DNA of 45,620 nucleotides from the NCBI GenBank assembly GCA_964440305.1, contig CAYTRS010000004.1:1-45620 (forward strand), read 5' to 3'. Positions 6,906-15,359 of the stretch are shown in pieces. The stretch comes from CAYTRS01 sp964440305. GTDB lineage: Bacteria > Patescibacteriota > Minisyncoccia > Moranbacterales > JAKLHP01. Position 1 is the stretch's first letter; every line of letters starts with the position of its first letter. A program made the translations under genes and the position numbers. The notes below the pieces were generated by a model. It made no database searches. It worked only from the letters and a program-made list of their open reading frames with translations, and had not been told where the DNA came from.

Positions 6906-8945
6906 ATGTTGGAAGACAAGGCTAGTATTATGATAGAACAATATTCTATTTTAGCAGCGCTTGTTTCAATTGCCTTTGCGCTGTATCTCGGCTGGAAGGT
7001 ACTAGGAGCTTCCGAAGGAGAGGGAAAAATGGTGGAAATTTCCCAAGCCATCAGGGAAGGGGCCAAAGCTTATCTCAATCGGCAGTATAAAACCGTGGCG
7101 TATGTTGCATTGGTGATTTTTAGCATTCTTTATTTTGCCCTGGGATGGCTTACTAGCGTTGGATTTCTAGTCGGAGCGGTTGCTTCGGCACTGGCGGGGT
7201 ATATCGGAATGTATGTTGCGGTAAGGGCTAATGTAAGAACTGCGGAATCTGCCAAAAGCGGACTGGAAAATGCTTTAACTTTGGCCTTTAGGGGAGGATC
7301 TGTTACCGGTCTTCTGGTTGTGGGGCTCGGTCTTCTGGTCGTCACTCTGTTTTATATGGTTACGGGAGACGTGAAAGCCTTAATCGGAGTCGGATTTGGA
7401 GGAAGCCTTATTAGCATTTTTGCCCGTCTCGGGGGAGGAATATTTACCAAAGCGGCGGATGTGGGGGCGGATCTGGTTGGAAAAGTAGAAGCGGGAATTC
7501 CGGAAGATGATCCCCGAAACCCGGCCGTTATAGCCGATAATGTGGGAGATAATGTTGGGGACTGTGCCGGAATGGCGGCGGATCTTTTTGAAACTTATGC
7601 GGTAACCGCAATCGCAGCGATGATTCTGGGCGATTTGATGTTTCCGGGTTTTGCCGGAGCGGTTTCCTATCCTTTGGCTCTGGGAGCGGCTTCTATCATT
7701 GCTTCAGTTTTGGGAATTTTCTTTGTTAAATTGGGATCAGGAGATAAAGGAAAATCAGCTAAAGACGTGAATATTATGGGAGCGCTCTATAAAGGACTCG
7801 CAGCCTCTTCCGCAGTAGCCCTTTTGTTATTCTATCCAATTACCAAGGCGGTATTTTCCGGCAGTGAATTGTTTGATTTTCAAAAAATATACTGGACGGC
7901 GGTTATCGGAATTATTGTAACCGTGGCAATGGTGGTCATCACTGAATACTATACGTCAAAAAAATATCGTCCGGTTAAAATGATCGCTAAATCTTCAACT
8001 ACTGGACACGGAACAAATATTATTATGGGGCTGGCAATGAGCATGGAAGCGACCGCTCTTCCGGTGATTGCGATAGTTCTGGGAATATTTTTCTCTTTCT
8101 GGCTGGCAGGATTATATGGAGTGGCAATCGCGGTAATGAGTATGCTTTCCATGGCCGGAATAATTGTGGCGATTGACTCTTTCGGACCGATTACCGACAA
8201 TGCCGGAGGAATAGCGGAGATGTCGGGAATGGGGGAAAATGTGCGGGAAGTTACCGACGCCCTGGATGCAGTAGGAAATACGACTAAGGCGGTTACCAAG
8301 GGCTATGCAATTGCTTCAGCGGGACTCGCGGCGGTGGTTTTGTTTGCTTCTTATGTTCAAGAACTTGTTAACAAGGGACTGGAAAGCATCTCCTTTGATC
8401 TCGGAAATGTGAATGTTTTGGCAGGGCTTTTGATTGGAGGAATAATCCCCTACCTTTTCGGCTCCATTTGCATGCGGGCGGTTTCCAAGGCTGCCGGAGC
8501 GGTAGTGGAAGAAGTTCGCCGGCAGTTTCGGGAAATTAAGGGAATTATGGAAGGAACCGCAAAGCCGGATTACGCCACCAGCGTGGATATTGTCACCAAA
8601 GCGGCAATCAAGGAAATGATTGTTCCGGCGCTTATCCCTGTCCTTTTGCCGGTAATCATCGGGTTCATTCTGGGACCGGAAGCTTTGGGAGGCTTGCTGG
8701 TAGGATCAATCATAACCGGACTTTTCGTGGCTATTTCCATGACCTCTGGGGGAGGAGCCTGGGATAATGCCAAAAAATACATTGAAGAAGGAAATTATGG
8801 CGGCAAAGGATCCTTTGCCCATCAGGCGGCAGTAACCGGAGACACGGTGGGAGACCCATACAAAGATACTGCCGGACCGGCAATTAACCCAATGATTAAA
8901 ATTATCAATATTGTTGCGTTGCTTATTGCGGGAATGATAATTTAG
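6906..8945 (+). CDS. hppA: Membrane-bound pyrophosphatase, K+-independent H+-pumping type
   Basis: This enzyme hydrolyses pyrophosphate in the cytoplasm and pumps protons across the membrane. At 679 aa with many hydrophobic helices it has the usual family length. The catalytic segments are present: DVGADLVGK, DNVGDNVGDCAGMAADLFE and DNAGGIAEMS. The cation-selectivity motif reads GNTTKAVTKG, with Lys and Thr at the positions (460 and 463 of the Carboxydothermus enzyme) that mark K+-independent enzymes, whereas K+-dependent ones have Ala there. ATG 6906 directly follows a G run; ATG 6930, with AAGG nine bases before it, is a good alternative and would remove eight residues. It could power the membrane in a fermentative cell using PPi made by biosynthesis and by the PEP synthase-related metabolism encoded nearby. 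Confidence 0.96.
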   Translation: MLEDKASIMIEQYSILAALVSIAFALYLGWKVLGASEGEGKMVEISQAIREGAKAYLNRQYKTVAYVALVIFSILYFALGWLTSVGFLVGAVASALAGYIGMYVAVRANVRTAESAKSGLENALTLAFRGGSVTGLLVVGLGLLVVTLFYMVTGDVKALIGVGFGGSLISIFARLGGGIFTKAADVGADLVGKVEAGIPEDDPRNPAVIADNVGDNVGDCAGMAADLFETYAVTAIAAMILGDLMFPGFAGAVSYPLALGAASIIASVLGIFFVKLGSGDKGKSAKDVNIMGALYKGLAASSAVALLLFYPITKAVFSGSELFDFQKIYWTAVIGIIVTVAMVVITEYYTSKKYRPVKMIAKSSTTGHGTNIIMGLAMSMEATALPVIAIVLGIFFSFWLAGLYGVAIAVMSMLSMAGIIVAIDSFGPITDNAGGIAEMSGMGENVREVTDALDAVGNTTKAVTKGYAIASAGLAAVVLFASYVQELVNKGLESISFDLGNVNVLAGLLIGGIIPYLFGSICMRAVSKAAGAVVEEVRRQFREIKGIMEGTAKPDYATSVDIVTKAAIKEMIVPALIPVLLPVIIGFILGPEALGGLLVGSIITGLFVAISMTSGGGAWDNAKKYIEEGNYGGKGSFAHQAAVTGDTVGDPYKDTAGPAINPMIKIINIVALLIAGMII

Positions 8946-8950
8946 AAAAA

Positions 8951-9016
8951 TAGCTTGTAGCTTTTTAGCTTGTAGGATATTTTGCTTACAAGCTACAAGC
9001 CAATCAGCTAAAAAGC
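8951..9016. repeat. Nested intergenic inverted repeat between hppA and tig
   Basis: GCTTTTTAGCT (8960-8970) pairs perfectly with 9006-9016, and inside it GCTTGTAG (8968-8975) can pair with CTACAAGC (8993-9000). The spacer is almost entirely made of AGCTTGTAG-like words in both orientations. It has no proper T tract, so it is not a classical terminator. Confidence 0.7.
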
Positions 9017-9026
9017 CAGTAAAATT

Positions 9027-10316
9027 ATGGTTAAAAAAGAGATTAAAAAACTTCCCCATTCGGAGCTGGAAATAAAAGTCTGCGTCCCTTGGGAAGATTG
9101 GAAAAATTTTAAAGGAGAGGCGTTAAAAAAACTTTCCAAAGATTTGAATATTCCGGGTTTTCGTCCGGGAAAGGTTCCGACTGATTTGGCCGAGCAAAAA
9201 TTGGGGAAAAACCGCATTCTTGATTCGGCAGCTTCGGAAGCGGTGGAAAAAACCTATGCCGAAATTATAAATTCGGAGAAAATAGAGGCTATCGGAGCTC
9301 CCACGGCGGAAATTTTGAAATTTGGAGAGGGAACAGAATTGGAATATAAAATTAAATTAGCAATTGTCCCTGAAATAAAAATAGGATCTTGGGAGGATGA
9401 TATCAGGAAAATAAACAAAAAGTACGATGAAATTGAAAATGAAGTCAAGGAAGAGGAAGTTGATAAAGAACTCAAAAAGCTTTCCGAAAGCCGGGCAAAA
9501 TTGATCACAGTAAACCGAGAAGCAAGAAAGGATGATAATGTTATGATTGACTTCTGGGTTTTAAAAAACGGGATTCCCATAGAGGGCGGAACAAGCGTTA
9601 ATCATTCGCTGGTTTTGGGAAAGGGGGTTTTTATTCCCGGATTTGAGGAAAACATCGAAGGAATGAAAAGCGGAGATGAAAAAAACTTTGACCTTAACTT
9701 CCCTGCGGATTATTTTGACAAGAAATTGGCGGGCATGCCTGCCAATTTTAAGGTAAAAGTGAAAATAGTACAAGAGAGGCAAGTTCCGGAAATAAGCGAC
9801 GATTTTGCGAAGTCTTTGGGAAAATTTGAAAATCTGGAAAGCCTTAAAAAGAATATCAAAGAAGGGATGGTAAAAGAAAAGGAAATAAAGAAGAAGGAAG
9901 AAAAAAGAGCTGAGCTAATAGATGAATTGGTAAATAAGTCGGAGACGGACCTTCCTTTTATTTTGGTGGATGAAGAATTGAAAAGAATGCTCAGTGAATT
10001 TGAAAATCAGCTTAGGATGATCGGAATAGAGGCTGAAAGCTATCTGAACAAGATTAAGAAAAAGAAGGAGGATCTTATCAGGGAATGGAAACCGCAGGCG
10101 GAAAAAAGAATAAAAGCGGCGCTGGCCTTGGAAAAAGTCGCTAAAGATAAGGATATTGAAGTTTCTGGAGAAGAAATTGAGCAGGAAATGAATAAAACCG
10201 TCAATTTCTACAAAAAAAGCGACGCGGAAAAAAATATTGATCTTAAAAAATTGTATAACTATTCAAAAGGGGTGCTGCTTAACGAAAAAGTATTTGAATA
10301 CCTTGAGAAACTATAA
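9027..10316 (+). CDS. tig: Trigger factor, ribosome-associated chaperone and peptidyl-prolyl isomerase
   Basis: It binds the ribosome at the tunnel exit and assists folding of nascent proteins. At 429 aa it has the usual length. The N-terminal ribosome-binding signature GFRPGKVP is at residues 44-51. An FKBP-type isomerase domain lies at about 160-245 (LVLGKGVFIPGFEENIEGMK is characteristic), and a helical, Lys/Glu-rich C-terminal domain completes it. It lies directly upstream of clpP, a common gene order (tig-clpP-clpX) in bacteria, although no clpX follows here. No clear Shine-Dalgarno precedes the ATG. Confidence 0.95.
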   Translation: MVKKEIKKLPHSELEIKVCVPWEDWKNFKGEALKKLSKDLNIPGFRPGKVPTDLAEQKLGKNRILDSAASEAVEKTYAEIINSEKIEAIGAPTAEILKFGEGTELEYKIKLAIVPEIKIGSWEDDIRKINKKYDEIENEVKEEEVDKELKKLSESRAKLITVNREARKDDNVMIDFWVLKNGIPIEGGTSVNHSLVLGKGVFIPGFEENIEGMKSGDEKNFDLNFPADYFDKKLAGMPANFKVKVKIVQERQVPEISDDFAKSLGKFENLESLKKNIKEGMVKEKEIKKKEEKRAELIDELVNKSETDLPFILVDEELKRMLSEFENQLRMIGIEAESYLNKIKKKKEDLIREWKPQAEKRIKAALALEKVAKDKDIEVSGEEIEQEMNKTVNFYKKSDAEKNIDLKKLYNYSKGVLLNEKVFEYLEKL

Positions 10317-10398
10317 AAGCTAAAGGCGTAAAGCGAAAAGCTAAAAGTATAATCATTCCTTGGCTTTACGTTTTACACTTTAAGTTTTACGCTAAATT
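10317..10398. repeat. Word-like inverted repeat between tig and clpP
   Basis: The 83-bp spacer consists of AAAGCTAAA/GCGTAAAGC words followed by their reverse complements (GCTTTACGTTTTAC, GTTTTACGCT). It could fold into a long imperfect hairpin. No ORF or T tract is seen. Confidence 0.6.
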
Positions 10399-10399
10399 T

Positions 10400-10990
10400 A
10401 TGAAACTAACCAACCAACTTCTAATACCCACTGTCATTGAAAAAACAAGTTACGGCGAACGGGCCTATGATATTTATTCCCGGCTTCTTCGCGATCGGAT
10501 TATTTTTATCGGGAGTCCGATTGACGATATTGTTTCCAATTCCGTGATAGCCCAGCTTCTTTTTTTGGAGTCGCAAAATCCGAAAGATGACATAAAAGTT
10601 TATATCAATTCTCCGGGAGGATCCGTAACTGCAGCATTGGCGATTTATGACACGATGCAATATGTAAAGCCAGACGTTCAGACTATTTGTGTGGGATTGG
10701 CTGCTTCCGGAGCCGCTTTGCTTTTGGCAGCAGGAAAAAAAGGAAAGAGAATGATTCTTCCCAATGCAGAAGTTATGATACACCAAGTCATGGGAGGAAC
10801 CCAAGGTCAGGCTTCAGATGTGGATATACATGCCAGGCACATCATTAAAATAAAAGACAACTTGAATAAGATTCTGGCCCATCATACCGGGCAGAAATTG
10901 GCAAAGATTGAAAAAGATACGGACAGGGACTATTTTATGAGTGCGGAAGAAGCGAAAAACTACGGCATAGTTGACAGGATAATTAAATAA
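10400..10990 (+). CDS. clpP: ATP-dependent Clp protease proteolytic subunit
   Basis: The serine protease core of the Clp system forms double heptameric rings and degrades proteins fed by ClpX or other AAA+ partners. At 196 aa it has normal length. The catalytic Ser103 sits in GLAASGAALLLAAG, His128 in MIHQVMGG, and the acidic residue is in the EKDTDRD motif near 171-177; the oxyanion segment SPGGSV is at 71-76. It begins directly at the conserved LTNQLLIPTVIEKT region with hardly any propeptide. Translation appears to start without a Shine-Dalgarno (only AAATTT before the ATG). It converges with gpmI on the opposite strand. Confidence 0.97.
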   Translation: MKLTNQLLIPTVIEKTSYGERAYDIYSRLLRDRIIFIGSPIDDIVSNSVIAQLLFLESQNPKDDIKVYINSPGGSVTAALAIYDTMQYVKPDVQTICVGLAASGAALLLAAGKKGKRMILPNAEVMIHQVMGGTQGQASDVDIHARHIIKIKDNLNKILAHHTGQKLAKIEKDTDRDYFMSAEEAKNYGIVDRIIK

Positions 10991-11033
10991 CCGTAGCTAA
11001 CTTTCCGGAATTATAAGTTTTTTTTGCTGCGAA

Positions 11034-12602
11034 CTATTTTAATATAGGAAGCAAGCTCTCTCCGCTCATTTCTTTAGGTTTTTGAATTCCCAAAAGTTCT
11101 ATGATTGTCGGCGCAATATCGCTTAAAAGACCGCCGATTTCATTTTCTTGGCGGGTAATTTGTTCGGAATTTTTTTCTTTGTGATTTTCAGGAGCTACTA
11201 GCCAGCATGGAACCGGGTTAGCGGAATGTTCCGTGTCAGTTTGACCGGTATAAAGATTTTTTATTTCTTCCACATTTCCATGGTCAGCGGTAATAAGCAA
11301 GCATCCGCCAGTTCTGAGTGTGGCTGGAATAAGAAGGGACAAAGTCTTATCTATTGATTTTATGGCTTCTATGCAAGCTTCTCTATTTCCGGTGTGTCCA
11401 ACCATGTCGGCGTTGGCATAATTTATCAGAATAAAATCATATTTTTTTTCTTCTATTGCGGCAATAACTTTTTCGGTTATTTTTGCGGCGCTCATTTCCG
11501 GAGCCTGATCAAATTTTGAAACTGAAGGAGAGGGAATAAGAATCCTGTCTTCTCCCGACCAGGGTTCTTCCTTTCCTCCATTGAAAAAATATGTCACATG
11601 GGCATATTTTTCAGTTTCTGCGATGCGGAGCTGTTTTAAATTATTTTTGCTCAAAACTTCCCCCAATCCGTTTCGCACTTCATCCTTAGAAAAAGCAACA
11701 ATAACCGGCAGATTTTTTTCATATTCCACCATCGTGATAAACCGAATATCCAATTTCTTTTCTCTTTTGAAGCTGGAGAATTCTGGCAGGACAAAGGAAG
11801 AAGTTAATTGGCGGGCGCGGTCTTCACGATAATTGAAAAAAATCACTGAATCGCCATCCTGAATAGTGGTAAGTGGTTTTCCGTTTTCGGAAACTATCCC
11901 AGGCTCGATATATTCATCAGTAATTCCCTCAGAATAAGATTTCTGGAGATAATTTGCTGGATCAGCTATTAATTCTCCGCTTCCTTCAGTCAGCATGCGA
12001 TAGGCTTTTTCAATCCGGTCCCAGTTATTATTTCTGTCCATTGCCCAATTTCTTCCGCAGACGGTAGCGATTTTCCCTATCCCCGCAGTTTTCATACGTT
12101 CGGAAAGATTCCGAAGGGAAACGGCTCCCGAAGTAGGAGGAGAATCCCTGCCGTCGGTAAAAGCGTGGATATAAGTCTTTTCCATTTTTTCATTTTGTGC
12201 GATTTCAAGAAGAGCATGCAGGTGCTCTATTGAAGAATGAACCGTACCTTCCCCAATAAGTCCCATAATATGAAGCGACTTGTTATTTTTTTTTGCCTCT
12301 CTTATTGCGGAAATAAAATTTTCGTTTTGTACAAAGCTCCCATCCTGAATAGAGAGAGTTATGCGAGGCAGATTCTGATAGATTATTTTTCCAGCTCCTA
12401 TAGTCATATGCCCGACCTCACTGTTTCCCACCTCTCCCCAAGGAAGACCCACGGAAATTCCCGAGGGCTGGAGAGTGGTAAGGGGATAAAACTTATTCAT
12501 CTTTTCAACAGTGGGAAGCTTCGTGGATCTGATAATATTCTCTTTTGTGTTATTGCTTATCCCCCAGCCGTCCAAGATGACCAATATCACCGGTTTGTGC
12601 AT
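11034..12602 (-). CDS. gpmI: 2,3-bisphosphoglycerate-independent phosphoglycerate mutase
   Basis: It interconverts 3- and 2-phosphoglycerate in lower glycolysis using two metal ions and a phosphoserine intermediate. At 522 aa it has the usual length. Metal ligand Asp11 is in VILDGWG, and the phosphorylated Ser61 is in GNSEVGHMTIGAG. The second metal cluster is seen in NYANADMVGHTG, and DHGN and HSANPVP appear near the C terminus. It is alone on the minus strand between clpP and rny. Together with pyk and ppsA elsewhere in the window it supplies the lower glycolytic/gluconeogenic pathway. Confidence 0.97.
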   Translation of the reverse strand: MHKPVILVILDGWGISNNTKENIIRSTKLPTVEKMNKFYPLTTLQPSGISVGLPWGEVGNSEVGHMTIGAGKIIYQNLPRITLSIQDGSFVQNENFISAIREAKKNNKSLHIMGLIGEGTVHSSIEHLHALLEIAQNEKMEKTYIHAFTDGRDSPPTSGAVSLRNLSERMKTAGIGKIATVCGRNWAMDRNNNWDRIEKAYRMLTEGSGELIADPANYLQKSYSEGITDEYIEPGIVSENGKPLTTIQDGDSVIFFNYREDRARQLTSSFVLPEFSSFKREKKLDIRFITMVEYEKNLPVIVAFSKDEVRNGLGEVLSKNNLKQLRIAETEKYAHVTYFFNGGKEEPWSGEDRILIPSPSVSKFDQAPEMSAAKITEKVIAAIEEKKYDFILINYANADMVGHTGNREACIEAIKSIDKTLSLLIPATLRTGGCLLITADHGNVEEIKNLYTGQTDTEHSANPVPCWLVAPENHKEKNSEQITRQENEIGGLLSDIAPTIIELLGIQKPKEMSGESLLPILK

Positions 12603-12655
12603 AGTTTGGTTTGATTAAATTAATTTCCCCTTAATAATAGCAAAATTAAATTTCT

Positions 12656-12684
12656 TTGACAAAAGAGCTGGAATATAATATCAT
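12656..12684 (+). promoter_or_regulatory. Candidate promoter upstream of the GC-rich spacer and rny
   Basis: TTGACA (12656-12661) with a 17-bp spacer to TATCAT (12679-12684); an overlapping TATAAT lies too close to the -35. If used, the transcript would carry a leader of more than 300 nt before rny. Confidence 0.4.
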
Positions 12685-12731
12685 TCCTTTGAAAAACGTA
12701 ATTAATTTATTTGTTTAATCGCATTCAATTA

Positions 12732-12843
12732 GGTAGTCGCCTTCTGGGCCTGCCTTGCCGGATTTCGACGAGCTCAATCGAGTCGCAGACGAGCGACCTG
12801 CTTGCCTCGCTAAAGCTCTGGCGGAGCAAGCCGAAGAAGCAGG
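12732..12843. other. GC-rich, hairpin-rich intergenic island
   Basis: This is a sharply GC-rich stretch inside an otherwise AT-rich 412-bp spacer between gpmI and rny. It contains several potential stems: GTCGC/GCGAC (12736-12740/12792-12796), a TCGACGAGCTC...CGAGTCG near-palindrome, and CCTGCTT/AAGCAGG (12798-12804/12837-12843) with CTTGC/GCAAG inside. A 65-codon open frame across it has no start signal and no protein-like composition. I see no gene; it resembles a dispersed palindromic repeat. Confidence 0.5.
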
Positions 12844-13014
12844 ATATATTTTTACTATACATTCGCTTGATTTATACTAAGCAGAGTTTGATATCAATGT
12901 TATTTTGAAATAAGAGGATTTAAAGTGAACTCAGGATTGCAATCGGTGCGGAGGTAAAAATTATCAATGTAAGTTTAAGAATTATGAACTATCAATTGAA
13001 AGAAAGTAAAAAAT

Positions 13015-14547
13015 ATGGAAAATTCATTGGCTGTTCTGATAACAGCTATTTTGTCTTTGGCAGGAGGAGCGATTTTGGGCTATATTTCAAGGCAAAAAAT
13101 CGCTAAAAAACAACTTTCAACCGCCGAAGGAAAGGCAGAAAAAATGATTCAAGAGGCGGAAAGAAAAGCTCAAGAAGCAACCTTGGAAGCTAAAAATAAA
13201 GCCCTCGGGATACTAGAAGAGGCCAAAAATAAAGAAAAAACAAGGGAAGAGCAGATAGTCCGGCTCGAAAAAAGGCTTGAGAACAGAGAGGAGCTTTTGG
13301 ATAGGAAATTGGAAGAGCTGGATAAGGGAAGAATGGTGCTTGAAAAAAAGGCGGAAGAAATAAGAAACATAAAGCAGGAAACCGAAGAAGTAAGGAAAAA
13401 AGAACTTAAGCGTTTAGAAAAAATTGCCAGTCTCTCGAAAGAGCAGGCCAAAAATGTGCTTTTGCAGCTGACTGAAGAAGAAAATAGGAAAATAATAACC
13501 GAAAGGATCATCAAGCTTGAAAAAGAAGGATTTGAGGAATTGGAAAATAAAGCGCGGAATATCATAGCTCAGGCTATTCAAAAATATGCCGGATCTCATT
13601 CCAGCGAGGCAACTACAACTACTGTCACCATTCCTTCAGATGAAATCAAAGGAAGAATAATCGGCAGAGAAGGAAGAAACATCAGGGCGCTGGAAAAACT
13701 CACTGGAGTAGAAGTGATTGTCGATGATACTCCGGAAGCAGTGGTGATTTCCGGATTTGATCCTATTAGAAGGGAAATAGCGAGAATTACTCTGGAAAAA
13801 CTTATCGGAGACGGGAGAATTCACCCAACGCGCATCGAAGAAATGGTAGATGTCGCTAAGAAGGAAATTGACAACAAAATAAGAGAAGCCGGAGAAGCGG
13901 CACTTTATGATGTGGGAGTAGTCGGAACAGATCCCAAACTATCCTATATTCTGGGAAGGCTTCGCTATCGGACCAGTTATGGGCAAAATGTCCTTATTCA
14001 TTCTTTGGAAGTGGCGCATCTGTCCGGAGCGCTGGCGGCGGAGCTTGGCGCGAATGTCGCCCTGGCAAAAAAGGCCGGGATTTTCCATGATATAGGGAAA
14101 GCAGTTGATCATGAAGTCCAAGGAACTCATGTGGAAATAGGGATGAAAATCCTCGGAAAATTCAATATTGGCAATGATATTATTGATGCCATAAAATCCC
14201 ATCATGAAGATTATCCTTTTGGCTCTATTGAGTCATTTATTGTTGCGGCGGCAGACGCCATTTCTGCAAGTCGTCCGGGAGCCAGGAAAGACACACTGGA
14301 AAATTATCTTAGAAGACTGGAAGATTTGGAAAATGCAGTGAATTCATTCGAAGAAGTTGAGAAATCATATGCTATCCAGGCGGGAAGGGAAATTAGGGTT
14401 TTTGTGAAGCCAGAAAAGGTTGACGACCTGGGCGCGATAAAGTTATCCAGAAAAATTGCCGATAAAATAGAACAAGAGCTGAAATACCCGGGAGAAATAA
14501 AAGTTAATGTCATTCGCGAAACAAGATCAGTTGAATTCGCGAGGTAA
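13015..14547 (+). CDS. rny: Ribonuclease Y
   Basis: RNase Y is a membrane-anchored endoribonuclease that initiates mRNA decay. The 510-aa protein shows the full family architecture: an N-terminal membrane anchor (residues ~5-24), a long coiled coil rich in Glu/Lys/Arg (about 30-190), a KH domain (GRIIGREGRNIRALEKLTGVEVIVDD) and an HD domain with the metal-binding HD in IFHDIGKAVDHE. A second histidine-rich segment, SHHEDYPFGSIESFIVAAADAIS, follows. The ATG at 13015 puts the anchor directly at the N terminus. The gene has a long spacer upstream with a possible promoter at 12656, and is followed by a structured spacer before hup. Confidence 0.97.
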   Translation: MENSLAVLITAILSLAGGAILGYISRQKIAKKQLSTAEGKAEKMIQEAERKAQEATLEAKNKALGILEEAKNKEKTREEQIVRLEKRLENREELLDRKLEELDKGRMVLEKKAEEIRNIKQETEEVRKKELKRLEKIASLSKEQAKNVLLQLTEEENRKIITERIIKLEKEGFEELENKARNIIAQAIQKYAGSHSSEATTTTVTIPSDEIKGRIIGREGRNIRALEKLTGVEVIVDDTPEAVVISGFDPIRREIARITLEKLIGDGRIHPTRIEEMVDVAKKEIDNKIREAGEAALYDVGVVGTDPKLSYILGRLRYRTSYGQNVLIHSLEVAHLSGALAAELGANVALAKKAGIFHDIGKAVDHEVQGTHVEIGMKILGKFNIGNDIIDAIKSHHEDYPFGSIESFIVAAADAISASRPGARKDTLENYLRRLEDLENAVNSFEEVEKSYAIQAGREIRVFVKPEKVDDLGAIKLSRKIADKIEQELKYPGEIKVNVIRETRSVEFAR

Positions 14548-14558
14548 AGGAACTTACT

Positions 14559-14658
14559 CGCGTGTCAGCTTCCGCCAAGCTATTGATCGGCGCTATGGCG
14601 GACAATTTCATAATTGTGCCTACATAAAATAAAATAGCTTGTCATAGACGGACACGCG
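14559..14658 (+). other. Structured intergenic region between rny and hup (possible regulatory RNA or 3' element)
   Basis: Four helices can be drawn: outer CGCGTGTC/GACACGCG (14559-14566/14651-14658), AAGCTATT/AATAGCTT (14578-14585/14633-14640), TCCGCCA/TGGCGGA (14571-14577/14596-14602) and ACAATT/AATTGT (14602-14607/14612-14617). The second and third cross, so they are either mutually exclusive or form a pseudoknot. No matching known RNA family is recognised and no T tract follows. Confidence 0.45.
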
Positions 14659-14732
14659 GATATCAAAAAATAATTCCGATATTTATGTTCTGTGTTCTAT
14701 GCTCCATGTTCGGTGAATTGTGGATAACATAT

Positions 14733-14760
14733 TTGCTTTATTTAAGGAAAAATATAGAAT
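14733..14760 (+). promoter_or_regulatory. Candidate promoter for hup
   Basis: TTGCTT (14733-14738), 16-bp spacer, TAGAAT (14755-14760). The match is moderate. It leaves a leader of about 57 nt ending in GGCAGGTG, a plausible ribosome binding site seven bases before the ATG. Confidence 0.4.
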
Positions 14761-14823
14761 TAACTAAAGAATTAAAATTAAAAACTTCCAAAAGGAAGAC
14801 AAGCTAGAAGGGCAGGTGTAGCT

Positions 14824-15108
14824 ATGGCAAAAAATATCAATAAAGACGCAGTAGTAGATCATATTTCTTCCAAGTGTGATATGTCGAAAAAAGACGTAGA
14901 AACGGTAATTGACACAATGTTTGAAAAAATTACCGAAGAACTCCGCCAAGGAAACAAAGTAACTTTCACAGGATTTGGAGCGTTTAAGGTTTCCAATCGT
15001 GCTGCAAGAGAAGGAATCAATCCTCAAACAAAAGAAAAAATACAAATTCCCGCTATGACAGTTCCGAAGTTCACTGCCGGAAAGGCATTAAAGGAAGCTA
15101 TAAAATAA
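14824..15108 (+). CDS. hup: HU/IHF-type nucleoid DNA-binding protein
   Basis: A small dimeric DNA-bending protein of the nucleoid. The 94-aa sequence covers the whole family: two N-terminal helices, the signature GNKVTFTGFGAFKV (about residues 45-57), the DNA-binding arm (REGINPQTKEKIQIPAMTVPKFTAG) and the C-terminal helix. A ribosome binding site (AGGTG) lies seven bases before the ATG, and a strong intrinsic terminator (15151-15184) ends the transcript. It is thus likely monocistronic and highly expressed. Confidence 0.95.
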   Translation: MAKNINKDAVVDHISSKCDMSKKDVETVIDTMFEKITEELRQGNKVTFTGFGAFKVSNRAAREGINPQTKEKIQIPAMTVPKFTAGKALKEAIK

Positions 15109-15150
15109 AAATGCCTTATCTAAATAATTCGTACGAATTAAGAAGATAGG

Positions 15151-15184
15151 AACAAAATCCCCCAAAAAGGGATTTTGTTTTTTT
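15151..15184 (+). terminator. Intrinsic terminator of hup
   Basis: A perfect 11-bp stem (AACAAAATCCC / GGGATTTTGTT) with a 7-nt loop is followed by a run of seven T. Confidence 0.9.
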
Positions 15185-15196
15185 CAAAAAATATTA

Positions 15197-15225
15197 TTGA
15201 CAAGATTACCATGATATAGTAACCT
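15197..15225 (+). promoter_or_regulatory. Candidate promoter of the secE-nusG-rplK-rplA operon
   Basis: A consensus -35 TTGACA is at 15197-15202. The -10 at 17 bp (TAACCT, 15220-15225) is poor, and TATAGT at 15215 is too close, so the exact -10 is uncertain. Confidence 0.4.
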
Positions 15226-15233
15226 GACTATAG

Positions 15234-15251
15234 AAGCCCGAGGGGCTTTTT
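15234..15251 (+). terminator. Short terminator-like hairpin in the secE leader (possible attenuator)
   Basis: A 6-bp stem AAGCCC/GGGCTT with loop GAG is followed by five T. It lies between the candidate promoter and secE. A second stem, ATCCTGAA/TTCAGGAT (15305-15312/15333-15340), follows just before the gene. Confidence 0.45.
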
Positions 15252-15359
15252 AAAAACCTCAAAATGGCACCGTGTGCCGCGCTGAATTAGGTTTAGTTTC
15301 TAAAATCCTGAAACAAGAGATGCTGAAAAAAGTTCAGGATGACATATAATATTAACCAA

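Noticed and set aside
12711..12908. 65-codon plus-strand ORF between gpmI and rny
   Set aside because: It runs through the GC-rich palindromic island, starts with TTG without a ribosome binding site, and its composition is not protein-like.
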